In this document: one piece after another, positions 52,842 to 64,000 of the stretch
Position numbering within the stretch: position 1 is the first letter of the stretch
Layout: each line of letters starts with the position of its first letter
Assembly (NCBI RefSeq): GCF_006539565.1
Contig: NZ_BJNG01000017.1
Span: 62,001-126,000 of the forward strand
Direction: 5' to 3'
Source: Pseudonocardia hydrocarbonoxydans
GTDB taxonomy: Bacteria; Actinomycetota; Actinomycetes; Mycobacteriales; Pseudonocardiaceae
DNA length: 64,000 nt
Translations under genes and position numbers: made by a program
Notes under the pieces: generated by a model
What the model was told of the DNA's origin: nothing
The model's database searches: none
Seen by the model: the letters and a program-made list of their open reading frames with translations, nothing else

Positions 52842-55228
52842 GGCCCGCGACCGTCCCGCGTACCGGCGCCGGCACGCCCCCGGGCGGTCTCGCGGACCTG
52901 CACGCGTGGTGGCGCGCGGCGAACTACCTGGCCGTCGGCCAGATCTACCTGATGGACAACCCGCTGCTCGACGAGCCGCTCCGGCCCGAGCACGTCAAGC
53001 CCCGGCTGCTCGGGCACTGGGGCACCACCCCGGGCCTGACCTTCCTGTGGGCCCATCTGAACCGGGTGATCCGGGCGCGCGACCTGGAGGTGCTGTTCGT
53101 GGCCGGGCCCGGGCACGGCGGCCCGGCCGTGGTGGCCACCGCCTGGCTGGAAGGCACCTACTCGCAGCGCTACCCCGAGGTGTCGCGCGACCGGGCCGGG
53201 ATGCGCAGGCTGTTCCGCCAGTTCTCCTTCCCCGGCGGCATCCCCAGCCACGCCGCGCCGGAGACGCCCGGGTCGATCCACGAGGGCGGGGAGCTGGGCT
53301 ACTCGCTCGCCCACGCCTACGGGGCGGCGCTGGACAACCCCGGCCTGCTGGTCGCGTGCGTGATCGGCGACGGCGAGGCCGAGACCGGCGCGCTCGCGGC
53401 GTCCTGGCACGCGAACAAGTTCCTCCACCCGGTCACCGACGGCACGGTGCTGCCGATCCTGCACCTCAACGGCTACAAGATCGCCAACCCGACGGTGCTC
53501 GCCCGGATCCCCGAGCGCGAGCTGCTGGCGCTGCTGGAGGGCTACGGGCACGAGCCCTTCGTCGTCGACGTCGCGGCGGACGACGACCCGCAGGAGGTCC
53601 ACGCGCGGACGGCCGCGACGATGGACCGGATCCTCGACGCGATCGCGGGGATCCGCGGCCGGGCGGCGGCGGGGCGGTCGGTCGATCGGCCGCGGTGGCC
53701 GGTGCTGGTGCTGCACAGCCCGAAGGGCTGGACCGGACCGGCGACGGTCGACGGGAAGCCGGTCGAGGGCACGTGGCGCTCCCACCAGGTCCCGCTCTCC
53801 GGCGTGCGGGAGAACCCGGAGCACCTGGCCCTGCTCGAGCGATGGATGCGGTCCTACCGGCCCCACGAGCTGTTCGACGCCGAGGGCGCTCCGCGGGCGG
53901 CGCTGGACGCGTTCGCCCCGGGCGGGAAGCGGCGGATGAGCGCCGTCCCGCACGCCGACGGCGGGTCGCTCCTGGTGCCGCTGCGCCTGCCCGACACCCG
54001 GGACCAGGCCGTCGCGGTGCCCGCTCCCGGGCGGGTGCGGGCGTCGGCCACCGGCGTGCTGGGGACCTGGCTGCGCGAGGTCATCCGCGCGAACCCGGAC
54101 AACTTCCGGCTGCTGGGCCCCGACGAGGTCGCGTCCAACCGGCTGCAGGCCGCCTTCGAGGTGACCGACCGGCAGTTCGACGGCATCCGGCTGCCCACCG
54201 ACGAGCACCAGGCCGCCGACGGCCGGGTGCTGGAGATCCTGTCCGAACACCTCTGCGAGGGCTGGCTGGAGGGCTACCTGCTCACCGGCCGCCACGGCGT
54301 GTTCACCTGCTACGAGGCGTTCGTGCACATCGTCGACTCGATGGTCAACCAGCACGCCAAGTGGATCAAGGTGAGCCGGGGGATCGCGTGGCGGCGCCCG
54401 ATCGCCTCGCTCAACGTCCTGCTCACCTCGCACGTGTGGCGCCAGGACCACAACGGCTTCTCCCACCAGGACCCCGGCTTCCTCGACCACGTCGTGAACA
54501 AGCGCTCGGAGATCGTGCGGGTCTACCTGCCGCCGGACGCGAACACGCTGCTGGCCACCGCGGAGGGCTGCCTGCGCAGCCGGGACAAGATCAACGTCAT
54601 CGTCGCGGGGAAGCAGGTCGAACACCAGTGGCTCGGCCCGGAGGCCGCGGCCGCCCACGTCGCCCGGGGCGCCGGGATCTGGGACTGGGCGTCGAACGAC
54701 GCCGGGCACGAGCCCGACGTGGTGCTGGCCTGCTGCGGGGACGTGCCGACGGTGGAGACGCTCGCCGCGGTGATGCTGCTGCGCGAGCACCTCCCCGACG
54801 TGCGGGTGCGGGTCGTCAACGTCGTCGACCTGATGTGCCTGCAGGACCCGGTCGAACACCCGCACGGCCTGGCGCAGCGGGCCTACGACGCGCTGTTCCC
54901 GCCCACGACGCCGGTGGTCTTCGCCTTCCACGGCTACCCGTGGCTGGTGCACCGGCTGACCTACCGGCGCGCCAACCACGACGTGCTGCACGTGCGCGGG
55001 TACCGCGAGGAGGGCACCACGACCACCCCGTTCGACATGCTGATGCTCAACGACCTGGACCGTTTCCACCTGGCCGCCGACGTGATCGACCGGGTGCCCG
55101 GCCTGGCGGTGCGGCACGCGGCCCTGCACCAGCGCCTGCTCGACGAGCGCCTGCGGTGCCGTGCGCACACCCGGCGCACCGGGGAGGACGCCCCCGACGT
55201 GCGTGGCTGGGAGTGGTCGCCGGCGTGA
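52838..55228 (+). CDS. xfp: Xylulose-5-phosphate/fructose-6-phosphate phosphoketolase
   Basis: A 796-residue thiamine-diphosphate enzyme that splits xylulose 5-phosphate or fructose 6-phosphate with phosphate to acetyl phosphate plus a sugar phosphate. Length is that of the family. Marks are [89 protein letters not shown] (here preceded by GSI) and [17 protein letters not shown]. It is coupled by overlapping GTGA to acetate kinase, which completes the pathway to ATP and acetate. Confidence 0.95.
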   Translation: MRPATVPRTGAGTPPGGLADLHAWWRAANYLAVGQIYLMDNPLLDEPLRPEHVKPRLLGHWGTTPGLTFLWAHLNRVIRARDLEVLFVAGPGHGGPAVVATAWLEGTYSQRYPEVSRDRAGMRRLFRQFSFPGGIPSHAAPETPGSIHEGGELGYSLAHAYGAALDNPGLLVACVIGDGEAETGALAASWHANKFLHPVTDGTVLPILHLNGYKIANPTVLARIPERELLALLEGYGHEPFVVDVAADDDPQEVHARTAATMDRILDAIAGIRGRAAAGRSVDRPRWPVLVLHSPKGWTGPATVDGKPVEGTWRSHQVPLSGVRENPEHLALLERWMRSYRPHELFDAEGAPRAALDAFAPGGKRRMSAVPHADGGSLLVPLRLPDTRDQAVAVPAPGRVRASATGVLGTWLREVIRANPDNFRLLGPDEVASNRLQAAFEVTDRQFDGIRLPTDEHQAADGRVLEILSEHLCEGWLEGYLLTGRHGVFTCYEAFVHIVDSMVNQHAKWIKVSRGIAWRRPIASLNVLLTSHVWRQDHNGFSHQDPGFLDHVVNKRSEIVRVYLPPDANTLLATAEGCLRSRDKINVIVAGKQVEHQWLGPEAAAAHVARGAGIWDWASNDAGHEPDVVLACCGDVPTVETLAAVMLLREHLPDVRVRVVNVVDLMCLQDPVEHPHGLAQRAYDALFPPTTPVVFAFHGYPWLVHRLTYRRANHDVLHVRGYREEGTTTTPFDMLMLNDLDRFHLAADVIDRVPGLAVRHAALHQRLLDERLRCRAHTRRTGEDAPDVRGWEWSPA

Positions 55229-56331
55229 GAGTGCTGGTGGTCAACGCCGGGACCGGCAGCGTGCGGGTCCGGCTGGTCGACGGGGACGGGACGGTGCGCG
55301 GGCGGGCCGACGTGGCCGCCGACCGGGGCCGTCCGGCGCCCGGCGCCGTCGAGCGGGCCGTGCGCCGGATCGGCGGGGCCGACGCCGTCGGCCACCGGAT
55401 CGTGCACGGCGGGGCGGTGTTCACCGGCCCCGTGGCGGTGGACGACACAGTGCTGGCCGAGCTCGACCGGCTCGTCACCCTCGCTCCGCTGCACCAGCCG
55501 CCCGGCCTCGCGGCGCTGCGGGCGACGACCGCGGTGCTGCCCGGGGTGCCCGCGGTGGCCTGTTTCGACACCGCCTTCCACGCCGGCCTGCCCGCGCCCG
55601 CGGCGACCTACGCGGTCCCGGCGTCGTGGCGCGAGCGCCTCGGGGTGCGCCGCTACGGGTTCCACGGCCTGGCCCACGAGTGGGCCGCCCGCCGGGTGGC
55701 CGAGCTCGTCGGGCCGGGACGCCGCACGGTCGTCGCGCACCTCGGGTCGGGTGCCTCGTTGTGCGCGGTGGCCTGGGTGGACGGGCGCCCGTGCCCGGTG
55801 GACACGACGATGGGCGCCACGCCCACGGCGGGCCTGGTGATGGGCAGCCGCTGCGGCGACCTGGACCCGGCGGTCCCGCTGTGGCTGGTGGAGCACGCGG
55901 GCATGGCCGTGGGCGACGTCGCCGCCGCGCTGGACCGCGCCAGCGGCCTGGCAGGGCTCGCCGGCAGCGCGGACATGCGCGAGGTGCTCGCCGCGGAGGC
56001 CGCGGGCCGCCCTGAGGCGGCACTCGCCGTCGCGGTGTGGCTGCACCGGCTGCGGGCCGGCGTGGCGGCCATGGCGGCCGCGCTCGGCGGCCTGGACGCG
56101 CTGGTGTTCAGCGGGGGGATCGGCGAGCACGCCGCGGGACTGCGCGCCCGTGCGGTCGCCGGGCTGCGCTTCCTCGGACCGGAGCTCGACCCCGACGCCA
56201 ACGCGGCCGCCCGTCCGGGGTGCGACACCGACCTCGGGGCACCCGGGGCCGCCGTCCGGACGCTGGTGGTGCACGCGCGGGAGGACCGCGTGGTGGCCGA
56301 CCAGGTGCGGAGCGTGCTCGCCCCGCCCTGA
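55225..56331 (+). CDS. ackA: Acetate kinase
   Basis: A 368-residue kinase that transfers phosphate from acetyl phosphate to ADP. Motifs are [78 protein letters not shown] and [15 protein letters not shown]. The NAGTGS loop replaces the usual NAGSSS, and the protein is about 30 residues shorter than typical AckA, but catalytic Arg and His residues are present. Start GTG 55225 overlaps the phosphoketolase stop. Confidence 0.92.
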   Translation: MRVLVVNAGTGSVRVRLVDGDGTVRGRADVAADRGRPAPGAVERAVRRIGGADAVGHRIVHGGAVFTGPVAVDDTVLAELDRLVTLAPLHQPPGLAALRATTAVLPGVPAVACFDTAFHAGLPAPAATYAVPASWRERLGVRRYGFHGLAHEWAARRVAELVGPGRRTVVAHLGSGASLCAVAWVDGRPCPVDTTMGATPTAGLVMGSRCGDLDPAVPLWLVEHAGMAVGDVAAALDRASGLAGLAGSADMREVLAAEAAGRPEAALAVAVWLHRLRAGVAAMAAALGGLDALVFSGGIGEHAAGLRARAVAGLRFLGPELDPDANAAARPGCDTDLGAPGAAVRTLVVHAREDRVVADQVRSVLAPP

Positions 56332-56349
56332 CCCGCCCGGGCGCCGCGT

Positions 56350-56511
56350 TCAGCGGCCGGCGGTCCGCCCGATCCGGACCCCGCTCCCGTCCACCACCGT
56401 GCCGTCGGGCCGGACCGTGCCGATCCGGACCCCGCTGTGGTCGACCACCTTCCCGGACGCGTCGGCGGTGCCGATCCGGACGCCCGAGTGGTCGACGACG
56501 ATCGTGGCCAT
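56350..56511 (-). CDS. 53-residue protein made of three 17-residue repeats
   Basis: This short gene reads MATI followed by VVDHSGVRIGTADASGK, VVDHSGVRIGTVRPDGT and VVDGSGVRIGRTAGR. GGAGGAG lies eight bases before ATG 56511, a strong ribosome site. The pattern V-D-SG-x-x-IGx-x-x-x-G recalls small beta-flower-like repeat proteins, in which each repeat forms a beta hairpin; I infer a small all-beta disc. Function unknown. It lies 44 bp downstream of the nitroreductase on the same strand and converges with ackA, so it is likely expressed from the box at 57605. Confidence 0.75.
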   Translation of the reverse strand: MATIVVDHSGVRIGTADASGKVVDHSGVRIGTVRPDGTVVDGSGVRIGRTAGR

Positions 56512-56555
56512 GTTCTGCTCCTCCGCTGGACGGGCCGGTGCCGGACGGCACCGGT

Positions 56556-59395
<2,840 letters not shown>

Positions 59396-59492
59396 GGGCG
59401 GCGCGCACCGTCGTCCGGCGCGCGCACCGTCGACGGTGCGCGGGGGGCCGGAGGATGCGCGCGGGCCGGCCCGGCGGCCGGTGGCGCCCGGC

Positions 59493-60896
59493 CTACGCGG
59501 GAGTGGTCCGCTGCACCGGGCGCACGCCGTCGTCCCATGCGGCGAAGCCGCCGATCAGGTCGGACACGTCGGCGAAGCCGCGTGCACGCAGCGTCGAGGC
59601 CGCGATCGAGGAGCGGTAACCGCCCGCGCAGAACACGACCGTCGGCCGCGCGGGGTCGAGCTGCCCGAGCCGGGCGACGAGCTCGGGGAGCGGCACGAGC
59701 GCGGCCCCCGGCACCGTCCCGCCGGCCCGCACCTCGCCGGGGCCGCGCACGTCGACGAGCCGGACCCCGGCGGGGGCGGCGGTGACCTGGGCGGCGGTCA
59801 GCCGGCTGGCCGGGGTCAGGTGCTCGCCGGGAACGCCCGCGGCCCCGCAGGCGAGGTACCCCAGCACCCGGTCGAAGCCGATCCGGGCCAGCCGGTTGCG
59901 GGCCTCGACCTCGGTGCCCGGGTCGCCGACCAGCACCAGGTCGACGTCCGCGCTCAGGACCTCGCCGACCATCTCGGCGAACCGCCCGCCCAGGCCGACG
60001 TTGACCGAGCCCCGCACGTGCCCGGCCGCGAAGTCCTGGGGGTCCCGGGTGTCGAGCAGCGCGGCGCCCCCGGACTGGGCGGCCAGTACCTCGGTGGCCG
60101 TGAGCGCCGGCACCGGCCGGGTCTGGTCCAGGGTGGGTCGCTGCTGCCGGTTGCGCACCGAGGCGTAGGCGAAGTACGCCGGAGCGGTGCTCTGCCCCTC
60201 GCACACCGCGGCGACGAACGCGTCCTCGGTCATCGGGGCGAGCGCGTAGTTGGTGCGCCGCTGCTCGCCGACCGTGCTGGAGGTCTCGGTCGAGAGGTTC
60301 TTCCCGCACGCCGACCCCGCGCCGTGCGCGGGGAAGACGCGGGTGGCGTCGGGCAGGGTCAGCAGCTGCTCCCGGGTGGAGCGGAACAGCGCCCGGCCGA
60401 GATCGTCGGCCGACCAGCCGCCCGCGCCGAGCAGGTCGGGCCGGCCCACGTCGCCGATGAACAGGGTGTCGCCGGTGAGCACGCCGAAGGGCACCTCGTC
60501 GCCCGCGGCGGCCCGCACGACGATGCAGATCGACTCGGGGGTGTGGCCGGGGGTGTGCCGGATCTCCAGCTCGACCTCGCCGAGGGAGATGCGCTCGCCG
60601 TGGGCGAGCCGGTCGATGTCGAACTCGACCTGCGCCGCCGATCCGTACGCGATCCGGGCGCCGGTGGCCGCGGCCAGCTCCAGGTGCCCGGAGACGAAGT
60701 CGGCGTGCACGTGGGTCTCCAGCACCCGCTCGATCCGCAGGCCGTGCTCGCGCGCGTCGGCCAGGTAGGCGCCGACGTCGCGCTGCGGGTCGACCACGAC
60801 GGCGCGGCCGGTGGTCCGGTCGCCGATCAGGTACGAGGCCTGCGACAGGCACCCGAGGTAGTACTGCCGGAAGGCGAGCGCGCCGGTGCCGTCCAT
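59493..60896 (-). CDS. Metallo-beta-lactamase fold hydrolase with two rhodanese domains (persulfide dioxygenase-like)
   Basis: A 467-residue protein. The N-terminal domain has the metal motif THVHADFVSGH (His62, His64, Asp66), HTPGHTPESI and GDTLFIGDVGRPDL, as in ETHE1/Blh-type persulfide dioxygenases. Two rhodanese domains follow; the first (about 265-365) lacks the catalytic Cys, the second has VVFCAGGYRSS with Cys423. It probably oxidises persulfide (glutathione or mycothiol type) to sulfite. GGAGG precedes ATG 60896. It is cotranscribed with the TauE-like gene upstream. Confidence 0.88.
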   Translation of the reverse strand: MDGTGALAFRQYYLGCLSQASYLIGDRTTGRAVVVDPQRDVGAYLADAREHGLRIERVLETHVHADFVSGHLELAAATGARIAYGSAAQVEFDIDRLAHGERISLGEVELEIRHTPGHTPESICIVVRAAAGDEVPFGVLTGDTLFIGDVGRPDLLGAGGWSADDLGRALFRSTREQLLTLPDATRVFPAHGAGSACGKNLSTETSSTVGEQRRTNYALAPMTEDAFVAAVCEGQSTAPAYFAYASVRNRQQRPTLDQTRPVPALTATEVLAAQSGGAALLDTRDPQDFAAGHVRGSVNVGLGGRFAEMVGEVLSADVDLVLVGDPGTEVEARNRLARIGFDRVLGYLACGAAGVPGEHLTPASRLTAAQVTAAPAGVRLVDVRGPGEVRAGGTVPGAALVPLPELVARLGQLDPARPTVVFCAGGYRSSIAASTLRARGFADVSDLIGGFAAWDDGVRPVQRTTPA

Positions 60897-60982
60897 GGCG
60901 TCCTCCGTCGAGCTGCGGTGCGCAGCGGTGCGGCGGCCGAGTGTCCCACCGGCCGCAGGTACGGACAAGCAGTCGACGGTGG

Positions 60983-61777
60983 TCATGCCGCGAGCACGCT
61001 CTGCGCCGTCACCAGCGCGGCCACGCCGATCAGGAGCACCGCGAACGCCGTCGTGAGGGTGTCGCCGGAGAACCGGCCGGCGACCCGCCTGCCGGCGACC
61101 GTCGCGCACACGGCGGCGAGCGTGAACGGCACGAGTACCGGCCAGTCGAACTCCGCCACCCCCGCGCGGGCCGCCAGCGACGCGCCCGAGTTGATCGAGA
61201 TGGCCAGCAGCGAGGTCCCGACCGCCGCCGTCATCGGCATCCGCAGGCCGAGCACCAGCGCGGGGACGACCAGGAACCCGCCGCCGACGCCGAGCAGGCC
61301 GGTGAGGAAGCCGACGGCGAGACCGGCGGGTACGACGACGAGCGCCGCGGCGACGGGGGACGGCCCGACCGGCTCGTCGACGGCCGGGCGGGCGCCGGGT
61401 GCGAGCGCGGCGGCGGGGGAGCGGCGGCATCCGGCCAGCAGGAACCCGGCGACGACGAGCACCAGCGCGGCGAAGGCGAGCAGCAGCACCGTCGGGTCGA
61501 TCCACTGGTTCACCGCGGTGCCGGCGAGGGCCGCCGGCACGCCCAGGGCCCCGAACGCCGTGCCGGTGCGCCACCGCACCCCGCCGGAGCGCGCCCTCGC
61601 GACCGTGCCGGCGAGCGCGGCGACCCCGACGATCACCAGGCTGCCCGTCGTCGCCTGCTGGGGTGTGGAACCGAGCAGGTAGACCAGCGCCGGGACGGTG
61701 AGGACCCCGCCCCCGCCCCCGAGGACGCCCATGAGCAGACCGATCGCCAGGCCCGCGGCGACCGTCACGGTCAGCAC
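60983..61777 (-). CDS. TauE/SafE-family sulfite/sulfur permease
   Basis: A 264-residue membrane protein with about eight helices in two halves. Each half starts with the family mark: GLLMGVLGGGGGVLTVPALV and GFLTGLLGVGGGFLVVPALV. The family exports or imports sulfite, sulfonates or related anions; next to two persulfide-dioxygenase-like genes, sulfite export or thiosulfate uptake is likely. GGGAG precedes GTG 61777. Confidence 0.88.
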   Translation of the reverse strand: MLTVTVAAGLAIGLLMGVLGGGGGVLTVPALVYLLGSTPQQATTGSLVIVGVAALAGTVARARSGGVRWRTGTAFGALGVPAALAGTAVNQWIDPTVLLLAFAALVLVVAGFLLAGCRRSPAAALAPGARPAVDEPVGPSPVAAALVVVPAGLAVGFLTGLLGVGGGFLVVPALVLGLRMPMTAAVGTSLLAISINSGASLAARAGVAEFDWPVLVPFTLAAVCATVAGRRVAGRFSGDTLTTAFAVLLIGVAALVTAQSVLAA

Positions 61778-61814
61778 GGTGTCGCTCCCGAGGTGGTGTG
61801 GTCGGCCATGTGTC

Positions 61815-61900
61815 TAATGTACGGTCATTTTGTCTGCTGTCCAGACCCGACGGGCGGATCGGGTTCCGCATCACCCGGAATGTACGGACTCAATGTACGT
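61815..61900. promoter_or_regulatory. Divergent sulfur-gene promoter with three AATGTAC repeats
   Basis: The 153-bp gap between the permease (61777) and the second dioxygenase-like gene (61931) is much richer in A/T than the rest of the window. It has TAATGTACGG at 61815, GAATGTACGG at 61878 and CAATGTACGT at 61891; the last two are 13 bp apart. They look like operator sites for a sulfur-responsive repressor, which is not encoded in the window. No DevR-like box is here. Confidence 0.5.
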
Positions 61901-61930
61901 TGACCCGGGCGAGAGCCGAAGGAGGCACCG

Positions 61931-63274
61931 ATGGAGATCACCGCGTTCCGCACGCCCGGCCTGGGCGACACCAGCTACCTCCTCGAGCACGAGGGCCGCG
62001 CGGTGCTGGTCGACCCTCAGCGTGACGTCGACCGGTTCCTCGCCCGCACCGCCGAGCGCGACCTGGAGGTGCGGATGGTCCTGGAGACCCACCTGCACAA
62101 CGACTACGCCTCCGGCGCCGGGCAGCTCGCGCGGCTCACCGGGGCCGAGCTGGTGCTGCCCGCCGCCGCGGCCCCCGCCTACCCCGGCACCCCCGCCTTC
62201 CACCACGAGGACATCGACGCGGGCCGGGGGCTGACCGTCCGCCCGTTGCACACTCCCGGGCACACCCCGGAGCACACGAGCTACCTGGTGCTGGTCGACG
62301 GCGAGCCGGTCGCGGTGTTCTCCGGCGGCAGCCTGCTGGTCGGCTCGGCGGGCCGACCCGACCTGCTCGGCCCGGAGCGGGCGCACACCCTCGGGGTCCT
62401 GCAGCACGGTTCGGTGCACCGCCTGGCTCGCCTGCCGCGCGCGGTCGGGCTCTACCCGACCCACGGGGAGGGCTCGTTCTGCACGGTCTCGGGAGCGGGT
62501 ACCTACACCTCGACCATCGGTGCGGAGCGCGACGGCAACCCGATGCTGGCCCTCCCCGACGCCGACGCGTTCGCCGAGCGGCTGCTCGCGGAGCCGATGC
62601 CGATCCCGGACTTCTACCGGTTCCAGGGCCCGGCCAACATCCTGGGCGTGCCGCCGATGCCGCCCGTCGACGTCCCGGAGCTGCCGGAGTCGGCGCTGGC
62701 GGCGCCGGCGGTGACGGTCGTCGACATCCGGTCACGGGACGCGCAGGCCGCGGGGTACGTCCCGGGCGCGGTCGGCGTCGAGCTGGCCGAGGACTTCGGC
62801 AGCTGGGCGGGTTGGCTGGTCCCGCGGGGACGCGACATCGTGCTGGTCGCCGCGGCGGGCCAGGACGTGCCCGACGCCGTCACCCAGCTCGCGCGGATCG
62901 GCGTCGACACGGTGCGCGGGGTCGTGCACGACCCGTCGCCGCGGGTGGCCACGCAGACCTTCGAGCTGCTCGATCTCGACGGGTTCGCCGCGCACGCCGG
63001 GCGGCCGGGCGCGCAGCTGCTCGACGTGCGGATGCCGCACGAGCGCGCCCGGGAGCCGCTGCCGGGCGCGGCACAGCGGTTCGTCCCCGACCTGCGCGAC
63101 GGCGCGCCCGCGGGCCTGGACCCGGCCCGGCCGGTGCTCGTCGCCTGCGGTTCGGGCCGTCGCGCGGCGATCGCGGCGACGCTGCTGGCCGCGCACGGGT
63201 ACCGGTCGGTGGTGCTGACCGGCGCCGGGGCGCCCGACGTCGCCGCCCGGCGGGCCGAGCACGCCGCGGTCTGA
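61931..63274 (+). CDS. Metallo-beta-lactamase fold hydrolase with two rhodanese domains (persulfide dioxygenase-like)
   Basis: A 447-residue paralogue of the 59493 gene. The metal motif is ETHLHNDYASG (His54, His56, Asp58), with HTPGHTPEHTSYLV and YPTHGEGSFC. The first rhodanese domain (VVDIRSRDAQAAGYVPGAVG) lacks the Cys loop; the second has VLVACGSGRRAA with Cys406. GAAGGAGG precedes ATG 61931. The metal-site region differs from the other copy (SGGSLLVGSAGRPDLLG in place of GDTLFIGDVGRPDL), so the two may differ in substrate. Confidence 0.87.
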   Translation: MEITAFRTPGLGDTSYLLEHEGRAVLVDPQRDVDRFLARTAERDLEVRMVLETHLHNDYASGAGQLARLTGAELVLPAAAAPAYPGTPAFHHEDIDAGRGLTVRPLHTPGHTPEHTSYLVLVDGEPVAVFSGGSLLVGSAGRPDLLGPERAHTLGVLQHGSVHRLARLPRAVGLYPTHGEGSFCTVSGAGTYTSTIGAERDGNPMLALPDADAFAERLLAEPMPIPDFYRFQGPANILGVPPMPPVDVPELPESALAAPAVTVVDIRSRDAQAAGYVPGAVGVELAEDFGSWAGWLVPRGRDIVLVAAAGQDVPDAVTQLARIGVDTVRGVVHDPSPRVATQTFELLDLDGFAAHAGRPGAQLLDVRMPHERAREPLPGAAQRFVPDLRDGAPAGLDPARPVLVACGSGRRAAIAATLLAAHGYRSVVLTGAGAPDVAARRAEHAAV

Positions 63275-63320
63275 TCGGCCCCACGGATCCCGACGCGGGT
63301 CGTCGGCCGGGGGACGGGGG

Positions 63321-63650
63321 TCAGGCGAGGGCCAGGACGGCCGCCACACCGAGCACCGCGACGGCGACGAGCAGGGCCGTGCCGGGGACGGTGGCCCTCG
63401 ACAGCGGCGCCCCGCCGGCGCGGACCACCCGCTCGATGTGCCGGTAGCGCACCGGGGCGAGCACCGCCGCCACCGCCGCACCCGCGACGAGCAGCACCAG
63501 CCCGGGCCACGGCGGCACCGGGTGCCCGGCGGGATGGGCGTGCACGACCAGGAGGCCGACGGCGGCGGCGGACAGTCCCGTGCGCTGCCACGCCAGCGCG
63601 GTGCGCTCGGCCTGCGCCCCGGGGTCGTGGACGGCCGCGGGCCCGGTCAC
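63321..63650 (-). CDS. DUF202 membrane protein
   Basis: A 109-residue protein with the DUF202 mark AERTALAWQRTGLS and three helices. Function unknown. Its ATG at 63650 overlaps the stop of the next DUF202 gene (ATGA), so the pair is one operon. Confidence 0.82.
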   Translation of the reverse strand: MTGPAAVHDPGAQAERTALAWQRTGLSAAAVGLLVVHAHPAGHPVPPWPGLVLLVAGAAVAAVLAPVRYRHIERVVRAGGAPLSRATVPGTALLVAVAVLGVAAVLALA

Positions 63651-64000
63651 GGCCCCGGCCGTCCGAGCACCACCAGCGCGGCCACCGCCACGACGACGAC
63701 CAGCAGGCCCCCGACGAGCAGCCGGGGGAGCAGTCCGACCGGCAGCGGCCTGCCCTCCCGCAGCGCGCGCTCCGCGCCGTCCCAGCGCAGGTAGGCCCCG
63801 GCGGTGACGGCGAGCGCGAGGACGAGCAGCACCGCCGTCAGCACCTCGCGCACCACCGCCGGACCGAGGTCGGGGACCAGGCCGGCCAGCGCGACCGCCC
63901 CGGCCACCAGTGCGAGCGCGGTGCGGACCCAGGCCAGGAACGTGCGTTCGTTGGCCAGGGTGAAGCGGTAGTCGGGATCGGTGCCGACCGAGCGCAGCGG
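63647..64000 (-). CDS. YidH-type DUF202 membrane protein, 5' end outside window
   Basis: The frame stays open to the window edge. It carries the YidH mark DYRFTLANERTFLAWVRTAL in the first 35 visible codons, then two helices (VREVLTAVLLVLALAVTAG and LLVGGLLVVVVAVAALVVL). An internal GTG at 63907 is not the start because the DUF202 core lies upstream of it. The protein pairs with 63321 as in the YidH/YidG arrangement. Confidence 0.82.
   Translation of the reverse strand, partial: PLRSVGTDPDYRFTLANERTFLAWVRTALALVAGAVALAGLVPDLGPAVVREVLTAVLLVLALAVTAGAYLRWDGAERALREGRPLPVGLLPRLLVGGLLVVVVAVAALVVLGRPGP

Overview
The window is very GC-rich, with ATG and GTG starts, 4-bp ATGA or GTGA stop/start overlaps, mycobacterial-type protein families and no rRNA, tRNA, IS element or CRISPR array. 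It reads as a chromosomal segment of a high-GC actinomycete. A Pseudonocardia-type member of the Pseudonocardiaceae is my inference from protein style; no marker gene is present to prove it.

The content is close to a catalogue of the hypoxia/dormancy (DosR/DevR) regulon of Mycobacterium tuberculosis. There is a DevR-type response regulator (3762-4409) and two DevS/DosT-type GAF-GAF histidine kinases (19461-21230, 57680-59395), both keeping the residues that bind haem in DevS. Around them lie seven universal stress protein genes, four Acg-type nitroreductases, three CBS-domain proteins, an Hsp20 chaperone, a CtpF-type P-type ATPase, PEP synthase, a wax ester/triacylglycerol synthase, an Rv1733c-like membrane protein and a GH65 phosphorylase. 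About twenty 14-bp near-palindromes of the form GGGNCC-NN-GGNCCC lie mostly 30-140 bp upstream of these genes, including upstream of devR. They look like the operator of this regulator.

Layout. 1-3744: end of a cytochrome bd locus that has decayed (fused CydDC with an apparent frameshift, a CydB tail joined to a deleted EAL-domain gene). 3762-21765: regulator, nitroreductase, stress proteins, SulP transporter, PEP synthase/DUF1918/P-type ATPase run, Hsp20, first kinase, CBS protein. 21775-27055: operon for an AMP-forming acyl-CoA synthetase, E1alpha, E1beta and E2 of a 2-oxoacid dehydrogenase, and an acyl carrier protein. 27155-35229: nitroreductases, stress protein, membrane proteins, alcohol dehydrogenase, lipid flippase-like protein. 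35380-44380: GH65 phosphorylase, LGFP-repeat polysaccharide deacetylase, CBS proteins, GerMN lipoprotein, glyoxalase-fold protein, wax ester synthase. 44472-49427: PspC and small membrane proteins, stress protein, hydrolase, acyltransferase, GerW-like protein. 49597-57569: acetyltransferase/ADP-forming acyl-CoA synthetase, PspC, phosphoketolase, acetate kinase, a tiny triple-repeat protein and the fourth nitroreductase. 57680-59395: second kinase. 59493-63274: sulfur module of two metallo-beta-lactamase/rhodanese proteins and a TauE/SafE permease. 63321-64000: two DUF202 membrane proteins.

Taken together the genes suggest a programme for low-oxygen energy keeping: sense O2 or redox by haem GAF domains, make ATP from sugar phosphates through phosphoketolase and acetate kinase and from acyl-CoA through the ADP-forming synthetase, restore PEP, store carbon as lipid, remobilise disaccharide by phosphorolysis, and protect proteins and membrane. 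Functions are assigned by reading motifs; no search was run.
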